From positions 55,731,208-55,795,207 of the forward strand of contig CM053143.1 of assembly GCA_028571685.1 (NCBI GenBank): a stretch of 64,000 nucleotides of DNA, in the 5' to 3' direction. Both the position numbers and the translations under genes were made by a program. Below, piece after piece: positions 54,836-64,000 of the stretch. This stretch comes from Heterohyrax brucei. Its lineage: Eukaryota > Chordata > Mammalia > Hyracoidea > Procaviidae. The first letter of the stretch is position 1, and each line of letters opens with the position of its first letter. The notes under the pieces are model-generated. The model did not search any database, was not told the origin of the DNA, and worked only from the letters and a program-made list of their open reading frames with translations.

Positions 54836-55215
54836 TTATTGAACTAATTGTGCCCAAGGCACTGTTTCCAGCAATACATATACTTGCATGTACATGTGTG
54901 TAGACACACATTCACATACATACTTAAAGTGATTGAATTCTTGTGAAAACTCTATTATGCATATACCAGCATTATACCTAGAGTCCCTGTGTGGTACAGA
55001 TAGTTAAAGTTCTACTCTGACACTCATGAGGTCACAATGAATCAACACTGACATGCCAACTTGTCTTTAGTGTTGTTTACAGTCTAAAAATGAACAGACT
55101 AAGATATAGAGAGAGTAACTTGTCATAAAGCTAAGGCCATACAACTTATCAATGCCAAAGCCAGGGTATTAGCCTGACAGTCTTCTTACACAGTCTTACA
55201 CAGCCTATGGCCCAT
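54836..55215 (-). mobile_element. MIR SINE, antisense, interrupted by a SINE
   Basis: Left part 'gtgcccaaggcactgtttcc'. Right part 'aatgaacagactaagatata', 'aagctaaggccatacaactt', 'atgccaaagccagggtatta'. Together they follow the antisense MIR order, with an afrotherian SINE at 54972-55065 between them. Confidence 0.6.
54972..55065 (+). mobile_element. Long-type AfroSINE with internal deletion
   Basis: Head 'gtccctgtgtggtacagata' is joined directly to 'gttctactctgacactcatg' and tail 'aatgaatcaacactgac'. The B-box and middle parts are missing. Confidence 0.65.
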
Positions 55216-55333
55216 GATCCTGATCTATTTCTGTATTAAGGTCCCAGTACACTATCATAGGAAGAGTGTTCAGTAACATTACATAAAACCACAATATTAT
55301 CATTTTGTATACAAAAGGAAAATTTTCTGCAGA

Positions 55334-55912
55334 AGTCTATCGACTCACAGCAACTCTATGTACACTATAACAAAACATTGCCCAATCCTTCACTGCTGTT
55401 AAAATATTTGCTATGTTTGAGCCCACTGTCGCAGCTGCTGTCAGTCCATCTTGCTCATCCTCTAACTTACCAAGCTCGATGTTCTTCTCCTGGAACTGGA
55501 GAACATGTCCAAAGTATGTGAATGAAATTTTGCCAACCTTGTGTCTAAGGAGATTTCTGGCTGTAGTTCTTCCAAAGCAGATTTGTTCATTCTCTGACAG
55601 TCCTTGGCGTATTTGACATTCTTTGCCAAGACCATAATTCAAAGGTTTCAGTTCTTCAGTCTTCCTTATTTATTGTCCTGTTTTGACATGCATATGAGGC
55701 CATTGGAAACTCTGTGTCTTGGGTCAGGCACACCTTAGTCCTGGAATTGAAATTTTTATGGTGTCTTTTGCAGTAGATTTTCCCATTGTGATAAGTCACT
55801 CAACTTCTTGACTGCTGCTTTCACTGGGCTTGTTTGTAATTACCAGTAAAATCTTTGACAACTTCAATATTTTCTCTGTTTATCATGATGCTTATTGGTT
55901 CAGATACTTCTC
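55334..55912 (-). mobile_element. RTE-type LINE 3' end, antisense
   Basis: Minus strand: 'ttggaaga', 'catactttggacatgttctc', 'aaaacattgcccaatccttc' (plus) and the terminal 'cgactcacagcaactctatg' (plus, 55341-55360). Corresponds to the last 0.6 kb of RTE. The 101-codon minus frame (55337-55642) is a remnant of the C-terminal coding part. Confidence 0.87.
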
Positions 55913-55927
55913 TGAATGAAGGTCAAA

Positions 55928-57140
55928 AACTAATTTTATTCCACAGTGTCAAAAAGATGAAATCAGTCTAGGTGCCGATCAATAGATAAATGGATAAACA
56001 AACTATGGTGTGCATACAGAATGGAATATTATGCAATGAGAAAGAACAAAGGTGATTTTAGGATGCATCTCATAACATGGAGTTAACTGGAAGACATTAT
56101 GATACGTGAAATCATCAGCTACAAAAGGACAAATATTGTATGAGACCACTATTATAAGTAGTCAAGCAAAGACTTTTGTGTAGAAGAATATACTCTTTGA
56201 TGGCTGCAAGAGTGGGGAGGGAGGCAGAGGGATGTTCAGAGATTGGATAGTCAATAGGAATTTTATTAGGTGAAGGGAATGGCAACGGGCAGCAGAAGGC
56301 ATAACTGGATGACCACAAGCTAAAGGTTTTCTAAATTCAACCCAACATTTCAAAGGACAGAGTAGCAGGGACAAGGGTCTGGGACCATGTTTTTAGGGAA
56401 CATCGAGGTCAATTGGCATAACTTGTCTAAGAGAGTGTTCTGCACTCTTAAGAGAGTATTCTGCACTCCCTGTTGGTGAGTGGTGCCTGGGGTCTTAAAA
56501 GCCGACAAGTTGCCATCTGAGCAACATCAACTGGTCCCAATTCACTCAGAACAGATGACAACTGAGACTGTCAAAGACACAAGGAAAAATGACCCCAGGA
56601 GACAGAAGGACCCATGTGATTGGGAAACTACATCGGCAGGAGAACAGAAGCACCACCCGAGACAGCCTAACAGGGAAGAGTACGTCCCTGATGCAGCACA
56701 TGAAAAACAGTCTTGTAAATAAAGAACTCTATTAAAAGGCCAGACCTGATGGTCCAACAACCTGGAGGATCCCCTGGGAACATGGCTCCAGGACTTGCTG
56801 ATAGTCCAGAGCTGAAACCAGTATGGAAGTCAACAATTCAGACAAAGAATAGACTGGACGAGGACACAGAGTGATGCAGGCAGTGTGTGTATTTTATGGT
56901 TTAATACATATGAGGTCATCCTACTGGTTTATTTTGAGAGAGGAAAAGAGAGAGTGGAGAAGAGGGGACAAGTGTTGGCTGAGTGAATACCCTAAGTAAA
57001 GAGTGGAAAAGAAGAGTGTTCTATCACAGGGTGAGGAGAGCAGATAGGGTTGCAGGAAAGAGGGTACTAGGAGTTTTATATGGAAAATTGACCTGGATTG
57101 TAAACTGTCAATCACAATAACAACAACAACAACAAAAAAA
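55928..57140 (+). mobile_element. L1: end of ORF2 plus full 3'UTR
   Basis: ORF2 C-terminal coding remnant at 55945-56080 ('aatagataaatggataaaca', 'tggaatattatgcaatgaga'), then a 3'UTR from 'atactctttgatggctgcaa' (56189) to the tail '(aac)n aaaaaaaa' at 57118-57141. This is the reference copy for interpreting the pieces at 1-676, 1408-2931 and 27765-28285. Confidence 0.85.
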
Positions 57141-57565
57141 AATTTAAATCTAATTTTAAAATATATCCTCAAACAATTCTTGTAAATTGAGAAACATGAA
57201 AAATTAACTGTGATAATGAAATGAGTAAAAGGAAAAGCTTCCATAAGAAGGAAAAGAAATACTACTCCGTATGATGTGGCTGTCTTCAATTTTCTAATTA
57301 ACAGAGTCTATTCCAACAATCTCCCAAATCCGTTACATGGGTTATAGTGACACGGTACCTGTTAGCTGAACTCTTTTGCACCTTTCTTCCCTGCTGGTCT
57401 TCTCTGCTAGTACCATCATCCAAACTTTTCAAACTGAAACCACGACAGCACGCCAATATCTAACACACAATGTTGTAAGTTAAAACACTAATTTAAATGT
57501 CATGTAAGGGAATATTGTCCTAAATCTAACAATCATGGCCCAAAGCTTCTCACTCAATTTTTCAG
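57141..57565. other. No gene seen
   Basis: Unassigned sequence after the L1 tail. Confidence 0.5.
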
Positions 57566-57720
57566 TATAAACCAAAAAACTTACTGCCATCAAGTCTATT
57601 TTGACTTCTAAGATCCCAAAAGGCAAAACAGAACTGCCCAAAGAGTTTCAATAGATTCGAGATTCCAACCTTTTGACTTGCAGCCATGGCACTAAACCAC
57701 TACACCACTAAGTTTTCCAA
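57566..57720 (-). mobile_element. AfroSINE, antisense, decayed
   Basis: 'aaaccaaaaaacttactgcc', 'ggcaaaacagaactgcccaa', 'cactacaccactaagttttcc'. Confidence 0.85.
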
Positions 57721-57889
57721 TATTTGGTATAGAAACCTCAAATTCACCAGCCTGGCATAAGTATGTTAAATTTTATTTGAAATGATAATCAAACAGTATT
57801 TACTTTGCTTGTTTGCTGCTGCTGAGTTTGCCCCTGGTGCATGATAAGTCCACACACCAAAAAAAGAAAGAAAGAAAGAAATGCTACTT

Positions 57890-58098
57890 GCAGTATCCTC
57901 ATTATCAGCTGACCATTGGACCATCGTGATGTACGCAGTTTTCACTGGCTGCGTTCCAGAAGTAGATCACCAGGCCTTTTGTTCTAGTCTATCCTAGCCT
58001 GCAGTTTTGCTAAAATGTGATCACTATAAAGCCTCCAGTGACAGATGAGTGGTGGTCGCACATGATGTGCTTTGGCTGGGAATTGAACCAGCACCAGC
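57890..58098 (-). mobile_element. tRNA-Gly-type SINE, antisense, head truncated
   Basis: Minus strand starts at the B box ('tggttcaattcccagcca') and continues 'aaaggcctggtgatctactt', as in the family middle. The A-box part is lost. A short (GAAA)n run lies just left of it (57864-57881). Confidence 0.65.
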
Positions 58099-58109
58099 AT
58101 TTATCATTA

Positions 58110-58292
58110 GGCGTGAAGTACCCTGCTGGTAGATTGGTTAAGTGCCAAGGTTACTAACCAAAAGGTCAGCAGTTTGAATCCACCAGGCACTCCTTGGAAA
58201 CTCTATGAGGCAGCTCTATCTTGTCCTATATGGTCACTATGATTCAGAATTGACTTGACAACAACAGGTTTGGGTTGTTTTTTTTTACCAAG
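58110..58292 (+). mobile_element. AfroSINE, full length
   Basis: 'taccctgctggtagattggt', 'cagcagtttgaatccaccag', 'ggaaactctatgaggcagct', tail 'gattcagaattgacttgac'. Confidence 0.93.
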
Positions 58293-58395
58293 AATCAGTA
58301 CTGCTCTGGGCCTGGGGATCCTGAGATGAACAAAGCAGTGTTTTAAAATGTATGTTTTTGGAAGACAGAAAAATTAAAACCTATCACCCAGGTTA

Positions 58396-58556
58396 AGGAA
58401 ACCCTGGTGGCATTGTGGTTCAGTGCTGCATCTCCTAACCAAAAGGTCGGCAGTTGAAATCCTCCAGGTGTTCCTGGGAAACTTTATGGAGCAGTTCTAC
58501 TCTGTCCTATAGAGTCTCCGTGAATCAGAATCAACTTGACAGCATAGGTTTGCTTT
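58396..58556 (+). mobile_element. AfroSINE, full length
   Basis: 'aaaccctggtggcattgtgg', 'ggtcggcagttgaaatcctc', 'atggagcagttctactctgt', tail 'gaatcagaatcaacttgac'. Confidence 0.94.
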
Positions 58557-59139
58557 TTTTGGATTGGGTAGAGAATATAAATGAGGTAAACATAGTTTCT
58601 AAATATTTTTTTTCTGTTGTTATGAGTTTATTTGCATAAAAGCATCAAATACAGAGCTTGAATTTAACTTTTTTTTTAAATAATGAAACTACAACAAGAA
58701 TTTAATTAAGTATTCACACAAATAGAGACTTTCTTTTAGGTCTTTGTATGAACAAAAACAAAAGGACCTGGAAGATTCGGATAGCTTTCCAGAGTCAGAT
58801 TAACGACATTTTGAAAAATGACTCTACAGACCGAGGTTAACACATTTGAACAATTAATTTAAATCAAAATTCCGTGGGACATCATCCAGGTTTTGATCTG
58901 GAAAATATGTTGGAAATCATGCATTTTTCAAATGTTTTGGATGTATGCCTTGATTTTGTGCTTATTTAAACTCCCACATTATTCCTTAATGTAATAACAT
59001 CTCTAAAGCAGGAATAGTGTAGTGATGTCATGGTAAGAATTGGAAAAGCTTTCCAAACAGAGATAGCAAACGTGGTCTATCTCACCACAATCACAGATAC
59101 AAAATTAACCGCAAAGGGGGAAAATCTTTATAACTTCTG
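58557..59139. other. No gene seen
   Basis: AT-rich unassigned interval. Confidence 0.5.
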
Positions 59140-59460
59140 ACCTCAATTTGCCATATTCCTGCTAGTTCTTACCCATTATTTAGATTTGCCCTTAAAATCT
59201 TGTCTTTAAAGAGCTCTTCCCTAACCATCCATTCTAAGCAGACTCCTATTGCCTCAAACATTTTTTTTTTTTCTTTTATAGTAACTACTGCAAGTTTTGG
59301 TTAACCAGTAACTTGTTTACTTATTTGATGGCTTCCTACTCAATTCATCTATACGCTGCAAGAAGCAGAAACCCGTCTACACTGGGCACCATTGAACGCT
59401 GAGCACACAGCACACTGCCTGATCCAATCAACTTCGACTGAGTCTTCCTGAACAAATTTA
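59140..59460 (+). mobile_element. Ancient L2 LINE 3' end
   Basis: 'agagctcttccctaaccatc' (L2: 'aggccttccctgaccacc'), 'acttgtttacttatttgatg', 'cacagcacactgcctgatcc' (L2: 'agcacagtgcctggcac') in the usual order. Old and diverged. Confidence 0.6.
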
Positions 59461-59857
59461 TGTGGTCAGGCTCTGTACTTGCAGGCACACATTTCTGAAA
59501 TCTCTCTCAAATGTTGGAAAATATTTGCCTCAGTAGCCCCAGGATTTCTATTTTACACACATCTTTTTGATTATGTTCATTTTTTTTTCATTTAAACATT
59601 CTAAAACAAGACAAAGTAGTTTTAATTAATCATTCATAGCAGTATCTTTGGGGATTATTTTATAATGTCATCTTTGTTAATTTCTGAATTCAGTCTTTTT
59701 TATTTGGGAGAGTTTCTGTCAGTAAGAAGTACGGACAACAAAGCAATGGCTGATAAAATTCGTCTGTGGTTGAAGGAAAACTAATTTTTAAAAAATTCTC
59801 CAATAATTCTTACAAAATGAGGAACATGGAAAGAGATTTGGCTGATTAAATTAATCA
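59461..59857. other. No gene seen
   Basis: Unassigned AT-rich sequence. Confidence 0.5.
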
Positions 59858-60062
59858 TGTCCCTAGTTGGCACAAAGGGGTAAGCACTCAGCTGCTAAGT
59901 AAAATGTTGGTGGCCTGATTCCACTCAGAGGCACTTGAGAAAACAGACTTGGAGATCTCCTTGAGAAAAAAAAAAAATCAATCATTAGAAATCCTCTAGA
60001 GTTCTACTCTGCCACACAGAGAGTTGCCATGAGCCAGAATCCACTCAGTGGCATTTTTATTT
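59858..60062 (+). mobile_element. Long AfroSINE variant (second type)
   Basis: 'ctagttggcacaaaggggta', middle 'gagaaaacagacttggagat', an A-run at 59965-59977, then 'gagttctactctgccacaca' and tail 'gagccagaatccactcagt'. Confidence 0.8.
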
Positions 60063-60449
60063 TAAGAGAGGGTGGATTAAATTAGTATCTCAAGAAACAA
60101 ATAAAGCCTGTAATTTTCTCAGAATCTTTAGCCTCAGAACCAAATGAAGCAGTATTTGAAGAGAGGATCTGTGGTTTTGGTTATGTCTAATACCACCTTA
60201 GCAAAGTACAGTCATGGTTACATTTGCCCTATTCTATCCTAAAATTTCCACTTAATATATTTTGAAGTTCTTTAGTCAATGCCTTTTCAATTCTGTCAGC
60301 CTAGCTAAGGCTTCTTTACTCATGTGTACATCAATCAACCCGCTTTATCAGTGCTGAAAGGAGTGTTCATTTCAAAGAGTTGATAACATCCGGATTTGAT
60401 AGAGAAAACCAAAAAAAATTATACTTAGTTTGCTAGAAGTATTTCACAA

Positions 60450-60525
60450 GCCAGCCAAGCCAAGTGTCGTCAAGTCGGATCCTACTGATGGTGACCCTAA
60501 AGGCCGGGGTAGAACTGACTCAAGG
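60450..60525 (-). mobile_element. 3'-tip copy, longer form, antisense
   Basis: 'gccagccaagccaagtgtcg', 'caagtcggatcctactgatg', then 'ggtgaccctaaaggcc' and 'gtagaactg', so about 75 nt of tail. It extends past the palindrome, unlike the 27-29-nt copies. Confidence 0.75.
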
Positions 60526-60678
60526 AGCACCTAAATTTCCAAGAATCTCAGGGGAAATGTTCACTCTTTCCAGTGCAGATTAATCCAAATGCTAGAATTT
60601 CTTGTGCTCATTAAAAAAAAAAAAAAACAAGCAAATGAATTTTCCTTATTAGCATCATTCTATCAGGAAGAAACCTAT

Positions 60679-60842
60679 TAGGAGACCTTCATGGCATAGT
60701 GGTTAAATGCTACATCTGCTAACCAAACGTCAGCAGTTCAAATCCACCAGGCACTCCATGGGAACTCTATCGGGCAGTTTTGTTCTGTCTATAGGGTTGC
60801 TATGAGTCAGAATCCACTCAGTGGCAGTGGGTTTTTAGTTTG
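60679..60842 (+). mobile_element. AfroSINE, full length
   Basis: 'gagaccttcatggcatagtg', 'cagcagttcaaatccaccag', 'ttctgtctatagggttgcta', tail 'gagtcagaatccactcagt'. Confidence 0.94.
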
Positions 60843-60982
60843 ATTAGAAGAATCCACGACTTTTCATTTCTTTAAACTGCTCACACAACTGGACAAAGCT
60901 ATAAAAGAAAAAAAATGAATTATCTTTTCAAATAGAGTGTTTTATTCCTTATTCTAACTCAAGCTGTTTAATAAGACAAAAG

Positions 60983-61172
60983 AACCAAGCCTATGCCAGC
61001 AGATGTATTCTAACTCATAAGCACCCTATAAGACAGAGTAGAATTACTTCATAGGGTTTCCAAAGCTGTAAATCTTGAGTAGACTACCAAATCTTTCTTC
61101 AACAGAGCAGCTGGTGGATTCTACCTGACAACTTTTTGGTTAACAGTCAAGTGCTTAACTACTGTGTTAGCA
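60983..61172 (-). mobile_element. Long AfroSINE variant, antisense
   Basis: 'aagacagagtagaattactt', middle 'gctgtaaatcttgagtagac' with 'ccaaatctttcttcaacaga', head 'gcttaactactgtgttagca'. Confidence 0.85.
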
Positions 61173-61187
61173 GTTCTCAGAGCTATT

Positions 61188-61376
61188 CAACCAAAACCAA
61201 AAAAAAAACAAAATCAAACCCAGTCCCATTGAGTCAAGTGACTCACAGCAACACTGTAGGACAGTGTCAGAATAGAACTGTCCCACAGGATTTCTGAAGA
61301 AAGCCTGATGGATTCAAACTGCCCACCTTTTGGTTAGCAGCCAAGCTCTTAACCGCTAAACTACCAGTGCTTCCAG
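61188..61376 (-). mobile_element. AfroSINE, full length, antisense
   Basis: A-rich tail 'ccaaaaccaaaaaaaaaaca', 'tgagtcaagtgactcacagc', 'cttttggttagcagccaagc', head 'ctaaactaccagtgcttcc'. Confidence 0.92.
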
Positions 61377-61856
61377 TTGTTCGATAGTTGCCCTTTTATC
61401 TTCATTATTATTCTAATTTATTAATTTTTTACTGAATGTAATGCTTTTTTAAGTAAATAAAGCATTTATTTATCTGCCATGCAAGGAAAATAGGTTTTTC
61501 CATATTGTACTAGCTACAGTGTGACATAGTTTGATCACTCTAGCTCAAGATAATAGAATCATTTAAAAATATTTTGTTAATTCATGAGAATTTGAAACTT
61601 TCCACCAACACATATGTCTACTCTTTTGACTTTGAATTACCTTAAAGTTAGTTAATCTATTCCTGGATAATCAGAAGTTGTGATATAGGTATGAATAAAG
61701 TCTTACACAGGAAAATTACAGAGAAGGGGAGTCACAGGGAGCAAGAAGTACATAGTTGATAGCCTGCTTCAGAGAAGCCTTAAAAAGAGACGCGGCAGAT
61801 GGTATTTCAGAAAGATGTAGAACTGCTTGTGCAAAGACAGAAATAAGTTACAAGTA
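61377..61856. other. No gene seen
   Basis: AT-rich unassigned interval. Confidence 0.5.
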
Positions 61857-62355
61857 TTGTCTTAGTGCTGCTGTAACAGAAATACCAAGGTAGATGGTTT
61901 TAACAAAGAAAAATTTCTTCTCTCAGAGTGTGAGAGGCTAAAAGTCCAAATTTAGGGCAGCAACCCCAAAGGAAAGTTTTCTGTGTCAGTTGTTGAGGAA
62001 GGTCCTTGTCTTCTCTGAACAAAGAGCTTCTGAGTGCAGGGACTTCAGATCCAAAGCACACGCTATTATCCAGGCTCTTGTTTCTTGGTGATGTTAGGTC
62101 TTAGGTCTTCCTTCTCATTTCTCTCTGATATATCTCAAAAAAGACTGACAAAATAAAATGTAATCTTATAAAATTCTGCCTCATTAATGTAATTGTCTCT
62201 AATCTTGCCTCATTGACATCATAAAGATAGGATTTACAATATGTAGGAAAATCATATTGGATGATAACATGGTGAACAATCGCACAATACTGGGAATCAC
62301 ATTCCAGCCAACTTGATACACATTTTGGGGGGATACATTTTAATCCATAATAAGT
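61857..62355 (-). mobile_element. LTR fossil, near complete, antisense (MaLR-like, tentative)
   Basis: Minus strand begins 'tatggattaaaatgtatccc' with 'aagttggctggaatgtgatt'. It ends '..aaaccatctaccttgg' and 'tatttctgttacagcagcac'. About 500 bp. Best-preserved member of the LTR group also seen at 15043 and 20478. Solo LTR. Confidence 0.68.
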
Positions 62356-62759
62356 GTGTTCTCGAAACTCATAGAATCTCCTTAATGAGAGTCATGGAGA
62401 AATAGGCTATAGCCAGATTTTAAGAAACGAATAATGGCACATGAAGTGGTTTAAGCTTAATCTTGTTAACTAGGGGTTGGTAAACCTGTCTATGGACCAA
62501 ATCTGACCTGCCTCCTGCTTTTGTAAGTAAACTTTAGCCAGAACACAGTCAAGCCCATTCATTTAAGTACTGTCTATGACAACTTCAACACTGTAACAAC
62601 AGAGTAAGTAGCTGGGCTTCAAAGTGTAAAATACTTAATGCCTGCCTTGTCAGAGAAAAGTGTGCTAACTCCTGTTCAAGGCCATCAGGTCAAAATGAAC
62701 GATTTTAGGGAAGTGATAAGACAAAATGTTTAGTAAGGTTTATTTATCTTATTTTTTTT
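62356..62759. other. No gene seen
   Basis: Unassigned. 62470-62680 contains smooth non-repetitive text ('gtaaacctgtctatggacc', 'gccttgtcagagaaaag') that resembles an old interspersed repeat I cannot place. Confidence 0.4.
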
Positions 62760-63430
62760 TGTTTTATGTGCTTCATGTGAAAGATTACAGGGCAAATTAG
62801 TTTCTCATTCAAAAATATGTACACAAAGCACTCCCATTTTTCCTTTTCACTCTGGATTTCCATTGTCCATGTGTTCAGGTTTTTTGTCCTTTCCTGCTTT
62901 CGTGTCTTTGTGTTGAGGTGGTGGTGCCCATTGGACTAGAACTCTTGTGTGAACTAAGAAGCATGTTTCCATGTATACCATTGTTTGGTTTCTACGCCTG
63001 TTTCATCTTTGATTGAAAGGTAGACTTAGGGAGGGGCTTCAATTCTGAATTAGCGATGTGTCCAGGGAACTTATTCTTGAGGGTTGCTCAATTTTCTGTC
63101 AGAACAGCAAGTCTCGGGGGAATTTTTTTCAGGTTTTTGTGAATTTGGATTTTATTCTACATTTTTCTCTTGCTGTCTCTAGGATCTTCTATTGTGATCC
63201 CTGAGGAAGCAATTTGTGGTGACGGTAGCTGGACACTATTCAGTTCTTTTGGCCTCAGGCTGGTGAAGGCTATTGTTCATGGGGCCCAATAGTTCTCTGT
63301 ACTAATATTTTCTTGTATCTTTGATTTTCTTTATTCTCCTTTGCTTTGAGGGGGGTGGGGCTGGTTACAAATAGACGTGTCTTACAAGCTTGCAAGACCT
63401 CAAATGCTTGCAAGACCCCAGCTGTATTAT
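62760..63430 (-). mobile_element. L1 3'UTR, antisense
   Basis: 'attacagggcaaattagttt', 'attgtgatccctgaggaagc', 'gtagctggacactattcagt', 'gcttgcaagaccccag' follow the same order as 19610-20110. Lower divergence than that copy. Confidence 0.7.
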
Positions 63431-63768
63431 GCCACCAGGTTTCCAAAAATATCCAACATAAATGTTAATTCATAAATCTATTTTTGCTTCTATATATTGC
63501 AGCTATCTCAACAAATATATGTATATATTATCTAGGCAAGGTAGGTAGCACCTCAATCCAACATCAATTTAATTCCCTTTACTTTAGCAAAGAACAATGT
63601 CCTCAAGAATAGAAAGAGACAAACAATTTCTAGTAGAGAAAGAAGAGAGATGACTGAGTAGAACAGCTATTAAAACTATAGGTCACCTTAACGTAAGGGT
63701 AGGTTACGGGGGAGTCCAGAGAGAAAGACACTAACAGTAGCTGAACAGGAAGAGAGACAAACTGAAGA
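63431..63768. other. No gene seen
   Basis: Unassigned. A short 'tatgccaccaggtttcc' at 63428-63445 resembles a lone antisense AfroSINE head, too short to call. Confidence 0.45.
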
Positions 63769-63798
63769 GCCAGCCAAGTGCCGTCAATTCGGATCCGG
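63769..63798 (-). mobile_element. 30-nt 3'-tip fragment, antisense
   Basis: 'gccagccaagtgccgtcaat' then 'tcggatccgg'. Ends at the palindrome. No clear flanking duplication. Confidence 0.68.
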
Positions 63799-64000
63799 TT
63801 ACCAATAAATTATTCAGTAAGATTGATGAAAAAGAAGGTCAAGTGTTCAGGAAAACAAATCAGTCACTAGCTTGACATATTTTCTTGGATATTACTCTAG
63901 ATTTACTGAATGTATTGAACCTTGAAAGAGCTGCATGTAACAGTTGCAAAGTGCTAAAATTAATTACAGATTCAAGATCTGATGGCTGTTTTTAGTTACT
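63799..64000. other. No gene seen
   Basis: Unassigned sequence to the window end. Confidence 0.5.

Noticed and set aside
63428-63445. Lone AfroSINE head
   Set aside because: Only about 17 matching bases; too short to separate from chance without a duplication.
1-64000. CRISPR array, operon, bacterial or plasmid features
   Set aside because: No regularly spaced repeats, ribosome-binding sites or long bacterial frames; repeat content is mammalian throughout.

Overview
The window is non-coding mammalian DNA made almost entirely of repeats. Its dominant short repeat is the tRNA-derived AfroSINE (head like 'ccctggtggcatagtggtt', B-box region 'ggcagttcgaatcc', tail like 'gagtcggaatcgactcgac'). 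Its long elements are an RTE/BovB-type LINE whose 3' end matches the AfroSINE tail, and L1 copies with a characteristic 3'UTR. Together these point to an afrotherian, most likely a paenungulate such as an elephant, manatee or hyrax. I recognise no intact host gene, exon, RNA gene or CpG island. The open frames are either parts of transposable elements (L1, RTE, Tigger, mariner) or chance frames in repeats, so the window is intergenic or deep intronic sequence.

Layout. 1-3.1 kb: L1 3' ends, including one copy rearranged by an internal inversion. 3.5-10 kb: an RTE 3' end and scattered AfroSINEs. 10-12.3 kb: mostly unrecognised sequence with a diverged direct-repeat pair. 12.3-15.4 kb: a dense SINE cluster, a dead mariner transposon and an LTR inside a SINE. 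16.7-26 kb: LTR fossils, two antisense RTE copies and long antisense L1 pieces. 27.7-35.3 kb: an L1 3' end, SINEs, an RTE inside an old MLT1-like LTR, ancient MIR and L2-like pieces, and a second SINE family with a tRNA-Gly-like head. 36-42.6 kb: MIRs, an L1 3'UTR, an LTR and the longest RTE copy. 43.2-45.8 kb: an end-to-end Tigger (pogo) transposon with its TA duplication, next to a full tRNA-Gly-type SINE. 46-58.6 kb: SINEs, LTR fossils, two more RTE pieces, and an L1 ORF2/3'UTR end. 59-64 kb: an L2, SINEs, an LTR and an antisense L1 3'UTR.

How the parts relate. The AfroSINEs, the long AfroSINE variant and the tRNA-Gly SINE all carry an RTE-like 3' end, as expected if the RTE enzyme moves them. 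The most unusual signal is a set of extremely short insertions that consist only of this shared 3' tip (27-28 nt). Two lie between perfect 10- and 12-bp target-site duplications, and several stop at or near a 16-bp palindrome in the tip. A second unusual item is an RTE piece ending in a poly(A) run 13 nt after AATAAA, which looks like a prematurely polyadenylated RTE transcript copied by the L1 machinery.

All family names come from memory of consensus features, since no search could be run. Boundaries of old repeats are approximate, often by 10-50 bases.
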